A program made the position numbers and the translations under genes. The notes beneath the pieces are model-generated. The model had not been told where the DNA came from and searched no databases. It saw only the letters and a list, made by a program, of their open reading frames with translations. A stretch of DNA of 64,000 nt. Origin: CALOBA01 sp942491465 (lineage in GTDB: Bacteria > Pseudomonadota > Gammaproteobacteria > Chromatiales > Chromatiaceae). Positions 9,442-17,208 of this stretch are shown piece by piece; the stretch's first letter is position 1; every line of letters begins with the position of its first letter. The stretch spans positions 62,001 through 126,000 of the forward strand of contig CALOBA010000045.1 in the NCBI GenBank assembly GCA_942491465.1, written 5' to 3'.

Positions 9442-9730
9442 TGGGGGACTCGCCATCGACACCGGCGGGCAGCCGCGTCGGCGCCCGCACCAGCACCCGC
9501 TTGGAGCGGGAATGGTCACCGCTTATCAGGGTCACGTCGCCACGGCGCACGCCGAGCTCGGAGGCCAGAAAGCGCAGCAGGCAGGCGTTCGCCTTGCCGT
9601 CGACGGGGGGCGCCTTCAGTGCAATCTTCATCTCGTCGCCCATCGGTCCGACGAAGGCGTCGCGACGGGCCCGCGGCTGCGCCCGCACGCAAAGCACCAA
9701 GTCCCGCCCCTGCCAGCGATACCAGGCCAT
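9407..9730 (-). CDS. yggU: DUF167 (YggU-family) protein
   Basis: 107 residues starting MAWYRWQGRDLVLCVRAQP. The family signature is clear: LKAPPVDGKAN followed by GDHSRSKRVLV. YggU/DUF167 is a small cytoplasmic protein of unknown biochemical role that very commonly follows yggT, as here (14-bp gap). Its 3' end overlaps the GTPase start by about 35 bp, so the two are probably cotranscribed and coupled. Confidence 0.9.
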   Translation of the reverse strand: MAWYRWQGRDLVLCVRAQPRARRDAFVGPMGDEMKIALKAPPVDGKANACLLRFLASELGVRRGDVTLISGDHSRSKRVLVRAPTRLPAGVDGESPNGLSQGSAGRL

Positions 9731-9744
9731 GGTTCGATGGGCCC

Positions 9745-10320
9745 TCAGAACGGACTCGCCGTGAGCCACTTCAACGGCGGCAACAACAGCATTTCCAGCA
9801 GCACCAGGCCGAGCATGACCAGCATCGGCGACAGGTCGATGCCGCCGATCGGCGGCAGCGCGCGCTGTGCGGGGAGCAGGATCGGATCGGTGAGCCGGCC
9901 GAGCACGGCAATCGCCGGGTTGTAGGGGTCCGGATTGACCCAGCTGAGGATCACCCGGATCAGGATCGCAAACAGGAACACGCTGATGAGCAGGCCGATC
10001 AGCTCCGGGATCGCCCAGCCCAAGGCGCCGAGCGGATTACGTCCCAGGCCCAGCAACAGCGCCAGCACTGCCAGTTCGACGGCCTGCAGCAGCCAGGCGA
10101 GGGTCAGCGAGGCCAGATCCAGGCCGCCGTAGCCGGGGATCACCCGACGCAGCGGGTTCAGCACCGGCGAGGTGAGCTTGACGACGAACTGGGAGACCGG
10201 GTTGTAGAAGTCCACCCGCAGCCACTGCAGCAGGAAGCGGATCAAGACCACCGTGATGTAGAGCCCGAACAGGGTCTTGATCAGGAAGACCAGCGGATTG
10301 GTGAAGTAGGCATCGGTCAT
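9745..10320 (-). CDS. yggT: YggT-family membrane protein
   Basis: 191 residues, two YGGT repeats. Each has a hydrophobic helix followed by the signature around a D(Y/F)NP motif: WLRVDFYNPVSQFV in the first and WVNPDPYNPAIAVLG in the second. About four transmembrane segments are visible. Members are implicated in osmotic tolerance or in membrane and division-linked functions, but no activity is proven. The start overlaps the proC stop (ATGA), so it is translationally coupled to proC, a conserved bacterial arrangement. Confidence 0.93.
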   Translation of the reverse strand: MTDAYFTNPLVFLIKTLFGLYITVVLIRFLLQWLRVDFYNPVSQFVVKLTSPVLNPLRRVIPGYGGLDLASLTLAWLLQAVELAVLALLLGLGRNPLGALGWAIPELIGLLISVFLFAILIRVILSWVNPDPYNPAIAVLGRLTDPILLPAQRALPPIGGIDLSPMLVMLGLVLLEMLLLPPLKWLTASPF

Positions 10321-11153
10321 CCTGTGCTGCTCCCGCCTCGGGACAGCTCCTCGGCGCGGTGCTTGGCCGCGGCCACGGCGCGTCCGATCAGCCCTCGCAG
10401 GTCCCCGGCCTCAAGCTCGGCAAGGGCGCGTTCCGTGGTGCCGCCGGGGGAGGTCACACGCGCGCGCAGCCGGCTGGGGGGCTCATCGCTCTCGACCGCC
10501 ATGCGGGCGGCGCCGAGCGCGGTCTGCATCGACAGCAGCCGCGCGGTCTCGGGCTCCAGGCCCTGCTCGATGGCGGCCTGCTCCAGCGCCTCCATCAGCA
10601 GGAAGAAGTAGGCCGGTCCGCTGCCGGAGACCGCGGTGACGGTGTCGATCTGGGCCTCGCTTTCGACCCAGCAGGTGAGCCCGCCCGCGCGGAGGATCTC
10701 CTCGGCCAGGTTGCATTGCGCCGCCGTGGTGGTCGGGTTCGCATGCAGACCGATGGCACCCGAACGCAGCATCGCCGGCGTGTTCGGCATCGCGCGCACC
10801 AGGGGCACTTCGCGCTCCAGCCAGCGGCAGATGCTCGCCTCGGAGACCCCCGCCATGATGGAGATGAACAGCGGCATCGGTTCCGAGAGGGCGGCGCCGA
10901 GCTCGCGGCAGACGGCCTCGGCCTGCTGCGGCTTCACGCAGAGCACCACCAGTTCGGCGCCGGCACAGGCCTCGGCATTGGTATGGGTGGCGGTAATCCC
11001 GCAAATCTGCTCGAAGTGTGCGTGCTTGCTCGAATCGGGATCGCTGACGCAGACAGCGGCGGGGTCGTGGCCGTCGGCCAGCAGACCGGTGACCAGACCG
11101 CGGGCCATGTTGCCGCCGCCGATGAAGGCTATGCGCGCTTGGGTCGTAGGCAT
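10317..11153 (-). CDS. proC: Pyrroline-5-carboxylate reductase
   Basis: 278 residues. Last step of proline synthesis: NAD(P)H reduction of 1-pyrroline-5-carboxylate. The N-terminal Rossmann fold reads IAFIGGGNMARGLVTGLL. The catalytic/dimerisation C-terminal domain carries AVSGSGPAYFFLLMEALEQ and the family signature RARVTSPGGTTERAL. First gene of the proC-yggT-yggU-GTPase-nth run; an 80-bp gap separates it from rdgB upstream. Confidence 0.97.
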   Translation of the reverse strand: MPTTQARIAFIGGGNMARGLVTGLLADGHDPAAVCVSDPDSSKHAHFEQICGITATHTNAEACAGAELVVLCVKPQQAEAVCRELGAALSEPMPLFISIMAGVSEASICRWLEREVPLVRAMPNTPAMLRSGAIGLHANPTTTAAQCNLAEEILRAGGLTCWVESEAQIDTVTAVSGSGPAYFFLLMEALEQAAIEQGLEPETARLLSMQTALGAARMAVESDEPPSRLRARVTSPGGTTERALAELEAGDLRGLIGRAVAAAKHRAEELSRGGSSTG

Positions 11154-11232
11154 CGTTATGGACTATCTATCGATTGGCTTGGTTGAGCTTCAGGGAACTA
11201 CAGAGACCTGTCGGGTTTGGCGGCGGGCATCC

Positions 11233-11856
11233 TCATGGACGGCCCGAGGCCGACTCCGTGCCGGTCGCCGCGAGCAGGTGGCGCACCAGCTGTCGCAGCG
11301 CCTGCCCGCGATGGCTGCGGGCGTTCTTGTCATCGGCCCCAAGCTCGGCAGCGCTCTGCCCCAGGTCCGGGACCAGAAATATCGGATCGTAGCCGAATCC
11401 GTTCGCGCCGCGGGGCGCCTCCAGGATGCTGCCCTCCCAGGTGCCCTGGCAGATCAGCGGCGTCGGGTCTTGCGCATGGCGCAGGTAGACCATGACGCAC
11501 TGAAACCGGGCGCCGCGCCGATCGGCCGACACACCGTCGAGCATACGCAGGAGCTTATCGCAGTTTGCCGCATCATCCGCACCGGCCCCGGCGTAGCGCG
11601 CCGAGTAGATCCCCGGCGCCCCCCGCAGGGCGTCGACCTCCAGTCCGGAATCATCGGCGATGGCGGCACGGCCGCTTGCATGCGCCGCATGGCGGGCCTT
11701 GAGGATGGCGTTCTCGACAAAGGTCAGCCCGGTCTCTTCGGCCTCGCCGATGCCGAGCTCGCCCTGGGGCTGCACGGCAATGGACGCGGGTAACAACAGC
11801 TGGGCGATCTCGCGGACCTTGCCCGCGTTGTTGGTCGCCAGGACGATCTCGGTCAT
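11233..11856 (-). CDS. rdgB: XTP/dITP pyrophosphatase (RdgB/HAM1)
   Basis: 207 residues. Hydrolyses non-canonical purine triphosphates (dITP, XTP) to monophosphates and keeps them out of nucleic acid. Begins with the substrate-binding signature ATNNAGKVREI, with the catalytic Asp in IADDSGLEVDAL and the C-terminal SHRGQALRQL. The usual partner rph lies upstream on the same strand, but a MITE-like element (11870-11976) has inserted between them, 14 bp before the rdgB start. Confidence 0.97.
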   Translation of the reverse strand: MTEIVLATNNAGKVREIAQLLLPASIAVQPQGELGIGEAEETGLTFVENAILKARHAAHASGRAAIADDSGLEVDALRGAPGIYSARYAGAGADDAANCDKLLRMLDGVSADRRGARFQCVMVYLRHAQDPTPLICQGTWEGSILEAPRGANGFGYDPIFLVPDLGQSAAELGADDKNARSHRGQALRQLVRHLLAATGTESASGRP

Positions 11857-11869
11857 GGTGGCTGGATCT

Positions 11870-11976
11870 CTAATGATCGGTTCAGAAACAAGCGGTGCAG
11901 ACGCCCGCTCGCTGAGCCTTTGGATTGACCGTTTGGGGGTTGCGTCTGCACCACTTGTTTCTGAACCTTGACTTAA
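11870..11976 (-). repeat. MITE-like palindrome, family 1, copy A
   Basis: About 106 bp with imperfect terminal inverted repeats (GTTCAGAAACAAG at one end, CTTGTTTCTGAAC at the other). The inner arms GCAGACGCCCGCTCGCTGA and GGTTGCGTCTGCACC let the whole unit fold back on itself. Flanked by CTAA on the left and CTTAAG on the right. It sits between rph and rdgB. Other copies are at 29666, 36225, 43497 and 48702. No coding capacity. Confidence 0.85.
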
Positions 11977-12015
11977 GGCTTGCGATTTGCAGCTCCCGGA
12001 CTGGAGGCCGAGCGC

Positions 12016-12732
12016 TCAGTCGGCCCGCGCCGCACGCTGCGCGGCGAGGATCTGCTCGATGCCGGTCTCGGCCAGCTCCAGCATCGTATTGAGCTGGTCA
12101 CGGGAAAAGGGCGTGGCCTCGGCGGTGCCCTGGACCTCGATCAGCCCGCCGGCAGCGTTCATGACGACGTTCATGTCGGTGTCGGCCGCGCTGTCCTCGG
12201 CATAGTCCAGATCGAGCACGGGACACCCCTTGTACACCCCCACCGAGACCGCCGCGATCTGGTGGCAGAGCGGCGAAGCGGCCAGCAGACCGTCCTCTTG
12301 GAGCACCTCCAGCGCATCCACCAGCGCCACCCAGCTACCGCTGATGGCCGCCGTCCGCGTGCCGCCGTCGGCCTGCAGCACGTCGCAGTCGAAGGTGATG
12401 GTGCGCGCGCCGAGGGCGTCCAGGTCCACGGCGGCGCGCAATGCGCGACCGATCAGGCGCTGAATCTCCAGCGTGCGACCGCCCTGCCGGCCGCGGGCGG
12501 CCTCCCGGGGCGTGCGCTCCCCGGTGGAGCGCGGCAGCATCCCGTATTCGGCGGTGATCCAGCCGCATCCGCGATCACGCAGGAATGCGGGCACGCGCTC
12601 CTCGACGCTGGCCGTGCACAGCACGCGGGTGCCGCCGCACTCGACCAGGACCGAGCCCTCGGCATGGGTGGTGAAGCGACGCGTGAAGCGCAGCTGGCGC
12701 ATCTCGTCGGCGCGGCGATGGGAAGGACGCAT
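12016..12732 (-). CDS. rph: Ribonuclease PH
   Basis: 238 residues from the ATG at 12732. Phosphate-dependent 3'-5' exoribonuclease that trims tRNA 3' ends. Characteristic segments: EGSVLVECGGTRVLCTASVE, GWITAEYGMLPRST, EIQRLIGRALRAAVDL, the phosphate-binding and catalytic stretch CDVLQADGGTRTAAI, and DLDYAEDSAADTDMNVV. Full length. Together with rdgB downstream this is a conserved pair, now separated by the MITE. Confidence 0.97.
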   Translation of the reverse strand: MRPSHRRADEMRQLRFTRRFTTHAEGSVLVECGGTRVLCTASVEERVPAFLRDRGCGWITAEYGMLPRSTGERTPREAARGRQGGRTLEIQRLIGRALRAAVDLDALGARTITFDCDVLQADGGTRTAAISGSWVALVDALEVLQEDGLLAASPLCHQIAAVSVGVYKGCPVLDLDYAEDSAADTDMNVVMNAAGGLIEVQGTAEATPFSRDQLNTMLELAETGIEQILAAQRAARAD

Positions 12733-12823
12733 CATGAGACTCCGGATCGCGAATCGGTGTGCCGGTGCGCCATCGGCGCGCCCGGCGGTGCTTGCGGGCG
12801 GGCAGTTTGCGACGCTGCCGGGC

Positions 12824-13771
12824 TCAGGTCAAATTGCCGCCGTCGTCGAATGTTGGATAGTGGGTGGAGCGCAGCCCCCGGAGTTCGGACGGGGTCAGGA
12901 CATCCTGCTCCTGCTCGAATCGGTCCAGCAGCTCACCGGCGTTCTGCGGTCGCTTCGCTTCATCCAGCTCCATGCACCAGTCGATCGCCTCCAGCAGGTA
13001 GCTCGGATAGCGATCGCGGCAGGTGACGGCGATCGGCTCCAGGGTCTCCTCCTGAACCCGCTCGGGGGCGGGCGCCGGGGTCTTGCCCTCGATACAGCAG
13101 CGCATCGAGGCGCCGATGGCGTACACGTCGGTCCAGGGACCGATGCGACCGCGACGCACATACTGCTCGGGCGGAGAATAGCCGGCGGTGATGACCTGGC
13201 TGCCGTTGCCGACCTGGCTCATCATGACCACGGCCCCCAAGTCGAGCAGCAGCGGGACGTGACCGTTGCGCAGGTGAATGTTGCCGGGCTTCACGTCGAG
13301 ATGCAGCATGGAGTGGCGGTGGATCAGCGCCAGCGCATCGAGCAGGGGCACGAAGATCTGCAGCAGCAACGTCGAGCTGATGCCGCCGCCGCGCTGCTGC
13401 ACGAACTGTGCGAGATTGCGCCCGCGCTCGTGCTGCATGATCAGGTAGGCGGTCTGATTGCGCAGATAGAGGCCGAGTACGCCGACGATGTTCGGATGGC
13501 GCAACAGCGCCATGGCCTTGACCTCCTGGTAGAACAGCCGCCGGCTGCGCTCCAGCGATTCCTTATGCTTCTGATCCACGGCAACGACCTGGTCCTCGGC
13601 ATCGCGCCGCGCCAGACGCTTCGGCATGAACTCCTTGACCACAACCTCGTCGCCGCTCTCCTCGTCCTCGGCCAGGTAGACGACACTGAAGCCACCCTTG
13701 CCGATGGTGCGCAGGATGCGGTAACAGTCGATCATGGTGCCTGTCTCCAGGCTCTCGCGTGCTCTTGGCAT
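12824..13771 (-). CDS. Serine/threonine protein kinase (Hanks type)
   Basis: 315 residues from the ATG at 13771; a second ATG at 13735 opens directly with MIDCYRILRTIGKGG and gives 303. A compact kinase domain with little else: glycine loop TIGKGGFSVVYLAE, ATP-binding Lys in EVVVKEF, catalytic loop HLDVKPGNIHL (HLD in place of HRD), DLGAV in place of DFG, and AGYSPPEQY (APE equivalent). No transmembrane or sensor domain, so cytoplasmic. The only PP2C phosphatase in the window is 39 kb away. Transcribed away from yicC, sharing the 13772-13885 upstream region. Confidence 0.93.
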   Translation of the reverse strand: MPRARESLETGTMIDCYRILRTIGKGGFSVVYLAEDEESGDEVVVKEFMPKRLARRDAEDQVVAVDQKHKESLERSRRLFYQEVKAMALLRHPNIVGVLGLYLRNQTAYLIMQHERGRNLAQFVQQRGGGISSTLLLQIFVPLLDALALIHRHSMLHLDVKPGNIHLRNGHVPLLLDLGAVVMMSQVGNGSQVITAGYSPPEQYVRRGRIGPWTDVYAIGASMRCCIEGKTPAPAPERVQEETLEPIAVTCRDRYPSYLLEAIDWCMELDEAKRPQNAGELLDRFEQEQDVLTPSELRGLRSTHYPTFDDGGNLT

Positions 13772-13885
13772 GGTTGTCTGAGGGTGAAGGCGGTCGGGCT
13801 CGGGTATGATAGCCCGATTCTTCATCCGACGGTCTGCGCCCCAGCGGCTCCGTCGGCCGAGACCACCGCCGACAGGTCCCTGCCC

Positions 13886-14788
13886 ATGCCCAGCTCGACA
13901 ACCAGCGTGCCGGAGCAACGCTCCCCGCACAGCATGACCGCGTTTGCCCGCGAGGTGCGTCAAGACGATGCCGGCGAGCTGACCTGGGAGCTGCGCTCGG
14001 TGAATCACCGCTACCTGGAGCCGGTGCTGCGCCTGCCCGAGGAACTCCGGGGTCTGGAGCCGGCGGTGCGCGAGCGGCTGGTGGCGCGGCTCGCCCGCGG
14101 CAAGCTGGACTGCACGCTGCGCTTCGCCCCCAGCGCCGGCTCCGGCGGCACCATGGGCGTGGACACCCGACTGTTGGAGCAGGTCCTTGCCGCCGCCGAC
14201 GTGGTCGCCAAGCGCATCGGCGAGCCGGCCACCCCCCGCCTGGCCGACCTGCTGCGCTGGCCCGGACTGCTGCAGGAGCCGCCGCCGGACCTGGATCTGA
14301 TCGGTGCCGCCGCCCTCGGGCTGCTCGATCAGGCCCTGACCGCGCTGCTGTCGGTGCGCGCCCGCGAGGGTGAGCGGCTGTGTGCGCTGATCGTCGAGCG
14401 CTGCGAGCGCCTGCAGGCGCTGGTCGTCATCGTGCGCGGGCGCATGCCCGAGGTGCTGCAGGGCGTGCGCGCCCGTCTCGTCGATCGGCTGGCGGAGCTG
14501 CAGGATCAGCTCGACCCGAACCGCCTGGAGCAGGAGATGGTCCTGCTGGCGCAGCGCCTGGACGTGGACGAGGAGCTGGATCGGCTCGAGGCCCATCTGG
14601 CGGAGGTGCGCAAGATCCTGGGGCAGGGCGGGCCGCTGGGCCGACGGCTGGATTTTATGATGCAGGAACTCAACCGCGAGGCGAATACCCTCACGTCCAA
14701 ATCCGGCGATGTGGAGGTGACGCGGCATGCGGTGGAAATGAAGGTCCTGATCGAGCAGATGCGCGAGCAGATCCAGAATCTCGAATAA
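13886..14788 (+). CDS. yicC: YicC-family endoribonuclease
   Basis: 300 residues from 13886. The family normally begins close to the SMTAFARE segment seen here at residue ~16, so the ATG at 13934 (284 residues) is an equally good start. Conserved throughout: WELRSVNHRYLEP, LRLPEELRGLEPAVRERL, NRLEQEMVLLAQRLDVDEE, GRRLDFMMQELNREANTL, and the C-terminus VLIEQMREQIQNLE. E. coli YicC is an endoribonuclease implicated in small-RNA turnover. Directly upstream of gmk with a 23-bp gap, a common bacterial pairing. Confidence 0.95.
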   Translation: MPSSTTSVPEQRSPHSMTAFAREVRQDDAGELTWELRSVNHRYLEPVLRLPEELRGLEPAVRERLVARLARGKLDCTLRFAPSAGSGGTMGVDTRLLEQVLAAADVVAKRIGEPATPRLADLLRWPGLLQEPPPDLDLIGAAALGLLDQALTALLSVRAREGERLCALIVERCERLQALVVIVRGRMPEVLQGVRARLVDRLAELQDQLDPNRLEQEMVLLAQRLDVDEELDRLEAHLAEVRKILGQGGPLGRRLDFMMQELNREANTLTSKSGDVEVTRHAVEMKVLIEQMREQIQNLE

Positions 14789-14811
14789 CCGCCCAAGGCC
14801 CGAGCCAGACC

Positions 14812-15477
14812 ATGCCGACCCCCACCGCCCCCCGCACCGACCATGCGCCCGTCGCCCGCGGCACCCTGTTCGTCGTCTCCGCCCCGTCCGGGGCCGGCAA
14901 GACCAGCCTGGTGCGCGCGCTCCTGGAGCACGACCGCCAGATCAAGCTGTCGACGTCCTACACCACCCGAGCGCCGCGGCCCGGGGAGGTCGACGGCGAG
15001 CACTACCACTTCGTCGATCATGCGCGCTTCGAGCAGATGATCGCCGCTGGCGAGCTGGTGGAGTATGCGCGGGTCTTCGACAACGCCTACGGGACCGCCG
15101 AGGCGACCCTGCGCGAGGTCGTCGACGCCGGCAGCGACCTGCTGCTGGAGATCGACTGGCAGGGGGCGCGCCAAGTGCGCCAGCGCCTGCCCGAGGCGGT
15201 GAACATCTTCATCCTGCCGCCGTCCCTGGCCGCGCTGGAATCCCGCCTGCGCGGACGCGCTCAGGACAGCGACACGGTGATCGCGCGGCGGATGGCCCAG
15301 GCCCGCGACGAGGTCTCCCACTTCGACGAATACGACTACCTGATCGTCAACGACCGCTTCGAGACCGCCCTCGCGCAGCTGGGCGCCGTGGTGCTCGCCG
15401 AGCGCCTGCGCCTGGCAACCCAGCGGCAACGCCACCGCGGCATGCTCGCCGAGCTGCTCGCCGAGCGCGGCGACTGA
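14812..15477 (+). CDS. gmk: Guanylate kinase
   Basis: 221 residues. Phosphorylates GMP to GDP with ATP. P-loop VVSAPSGAGKTSLV, then the GMP-binding stretch STSYTTRAPRPGEVDGEHY, and LLEIDWQGARQVRQRLPEA. Normal length, with a ~15-residue N-terminal extension. In most gammaproteobacteria rpoZ follows immediately; here the next gene is a DUF4342 protein, so rpoZ must be elsewhere. Confidence 0.97.
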   Translation: MPTPTAPRTDHAPVARGTLFVVSAPSGAGKTSLVRALLEHDRQIKLSTSYTTRAPRPGEVDGEHYHFVDHARFEQMIAAGELVEYARVFDNAYGTAEATLREVVDAGSDLLLEIDWQGARQVRQRLPEAVNIFILPPSLAALESRLRGRAQDSDTVIARRMAQARDEVSHFDEYDYLIVNDRFETALAQLGAVVLAERLRLATQRQRHRGMLAELLAERGD

Positions 15478-15601
15478 ACTGGTCAGGCAAGGTCTGCTCG
15501 CGCTATATTTCCTGCCCGATCATCCGCGTCGGTTCGATCCACTCGCGCCCCAACGGTCGCGACCCGGCCCGGCCCCTCCCCAGCATCAAGGCCCAACCAC
15601 G

Positions 15602-15907
15602 ATGAACGACAACCGCGACAACCTCAACCTCACCGAGCGTGTCACCGTCGCCGGCGGCGAATTGGTGGAGACCGTCAAACGCCTGATCGCCGAGGGCAAC
15701 GTGCGGCGGCTGATCATCCGCAAGCCCGGCGGCGACCCGATCATGGACATCCCGCTGACCGCGGGTGTCGCCGTCGGCGGCCTCTTCACCTTGCTGGCCC
15801 CATTGATCGCCGCGCTCGCCGCCATCGCCGCGCTGGTGGTCAAGGTCGAGATCGACATCGAGCGCGCCGCCCCGCGCCAGATCGAGGACCAGGACGACCT
15901 GCGCTGA
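15602..15907 (+). CDS. Small DUF4342-type membrane protein
   Basis: 101 residues. The N-terminal soluble part (EGNVRRLIIRKPGGDPIMDI) is the hallmark of DUF4342. A single hydrophobic segment (~residues 55-80) and a short acidic tail follow. Function unknown; the domain often occurs in small membrane-associated proteins. Follows gmk by 124 bp and precedes an unrecognised gene by 16 bp, so those two are probably cotranscribed. Confidence 0.75.
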   Translation: MNDNRDNLNLTERVTVAGGELVETVKRLIAEGNVRRLIIRKPGGDPIMDIPLTAGVAVGGLFTLLAPLIAALAAIAALVVKVEIDIERAAPRQIEDQDDLR

Positions 15908-15923
15908 GCCGCTGCACCCGGCC

Positions 15924-16379
15924 ATGGCGCTGCTGTACTCGATCATCGAATCCCCGGGCCATCCGAATCTGTCCGCCCTCTACCGCCGCCTGCACATCGA
16001 CGAGCTGCGCCTGCCCTCGCAGCGCAAGGCCATCCAGGCCCTGAAGCGCCGGGCGCCGGACTGGGTGGTGGCCGAGTTCTTCTACGGCTTCGGCAACAAC
16101 TACGCCGGGGCGAACATCAGCAACCTCGATGTCTTCCTGGCCGCGCTGCAGCGCCACGCCCCCCGCGCACGCGTCATCGTGCTGGTGGACAAGTCCCAGC
16201 GCGGCTTTGTGGAGCAGCTGCGCCAGCGTTTTCCCATCCATGCGGTCCTGGTCCAGCCGGTGGAAGAGGCCCCCATGCGACGCGTGCTGACCGGCGAGCC
16301 GGGGCCCGATTCCCGGTCGTCGGGCGAGGCCCGGGGGCCGCTGCCGACGCCGGCATCGACCGACGAGCGCGATCGATAA
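15924..16379 (+). CDS. Conserved hypothetical protein
   Basis: 151 residues, not confidently recognised. The first ~115 residues look globular (alternating helices and strands, with WVVAEFFYGFGNNYAGANIS as the most distinctive stretch and RARVIVLVDKSQRGFVEQL as a strand-helix unit). The last 35 residues are low-complexity and Pro/Ser/Asp-rich. Codon use matches its neighbours. Likely cotranscribed with the DUF4342 gene. Confidence 0.65.
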   Translation: MALLYSIIESPGHPNLSALYRRLHIDELRLPSQRKAIQALKRRAPDWVVAEFFYGFGNNYAGANISNLDVFLAALQRHAPRARVIVLVDKSQRGFVEQLRQRFPIHAVLVQPVEEAPMRRVLTGEPGPDSRSSGEARGPLPTPASTDERDR

Positions 16380-16563
16380 CGGATAGACAATCCAATCGCT
16401 TGGATGGATTTTCCGATGTGGTGCGTCGTTCGCGACAAACAGGCGCGCCGGGTCGGTTCAGGCCGCGGGCGGGGTGGGCAGGGGCGTTGCTCACCATGGC
16501 TTCGGGGGAGGACGGTCGCCGGGGGCGCCACCGCCGGTTCCAAGGCCGTTTCCGGTGCCGATT

Positions 16564-16675
16564 ACGTGTCGGCCTGGAGGCCGACCCTCCCGGGCCGACG
16601 CTCGCGGGTCGATACTCCCAGGCTGGACCGCGGTGGCCGGCCTGCCCGGGAGGGTCGACCTCCAGGTCGACACGT
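16564..16675. repeat. Long inverted repeat built from two REP hairpins
   Basis: Two 32-bp arms facing each other (beginning ACGTGTCGGCCTGGAGGCC and its mirror) differ at only two positions. Each arm is itself a small palindrome, GTCGGCC-tgga-GGCCGAC on one side and GTCGACC-tgga-GGTCGAC on the other, so the two differences compensate each other in the small hairpin. A single related hairpin stands at 3701-3722. Confidence 0.8.
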
Positions 16676-16796
16676 CGTTGCCTCCTGGAGCGCACGGCGG
16701 CGCCCGGCTCGGCGCAATGCCTCGACGCCTCATCCATGCCGTGGGCGCAGCGCGCCCGCGGATGCGTGAACCTAAGGAACCTGCTCAAGGGCTGCG

Positions 16797-16962
<166 letters not shown>

Positions 16963-17081
16963 CGCACGCGCCGATCTAACCGACGCGATCCGGCGAGACG
17001 GGACCAATTCGGGTCGGCGGCGGCTAGAAGCGGATGGTGACGCCCTAGTGCTTTGCCGCGAAAATTCCGAGACCGCCCGCA

Positions 17082-17150
17082 GCTGTGGGAGCGATTTGCA
17101 ATCGCGACCGCCGCGACGCGGAAGTCGCGACTGCAAGTCGCTCCCACAGC
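17082..17150. repeat. REP-type palindrome
   Basis: Arms GCTGTGGGAGCGA and TCGCTCCCACAGC enclose TTTGCAATCGCGACC and a matching GTCGCGACTGCAAG. This is the same TGTGGGAGCG-type REP core as in the longer elements at 35440 and 63390, but without their outer ends. It lies ~60 bp beyond the end of the TPR gene. Confidence 0.75.
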
Positions 17151-17208
17151 ACCGAGTGGGCATGCCGGCGGTCTTGGGACTTCCGCAGCGGTGCCCTAGC
17201 CGCAGCCC

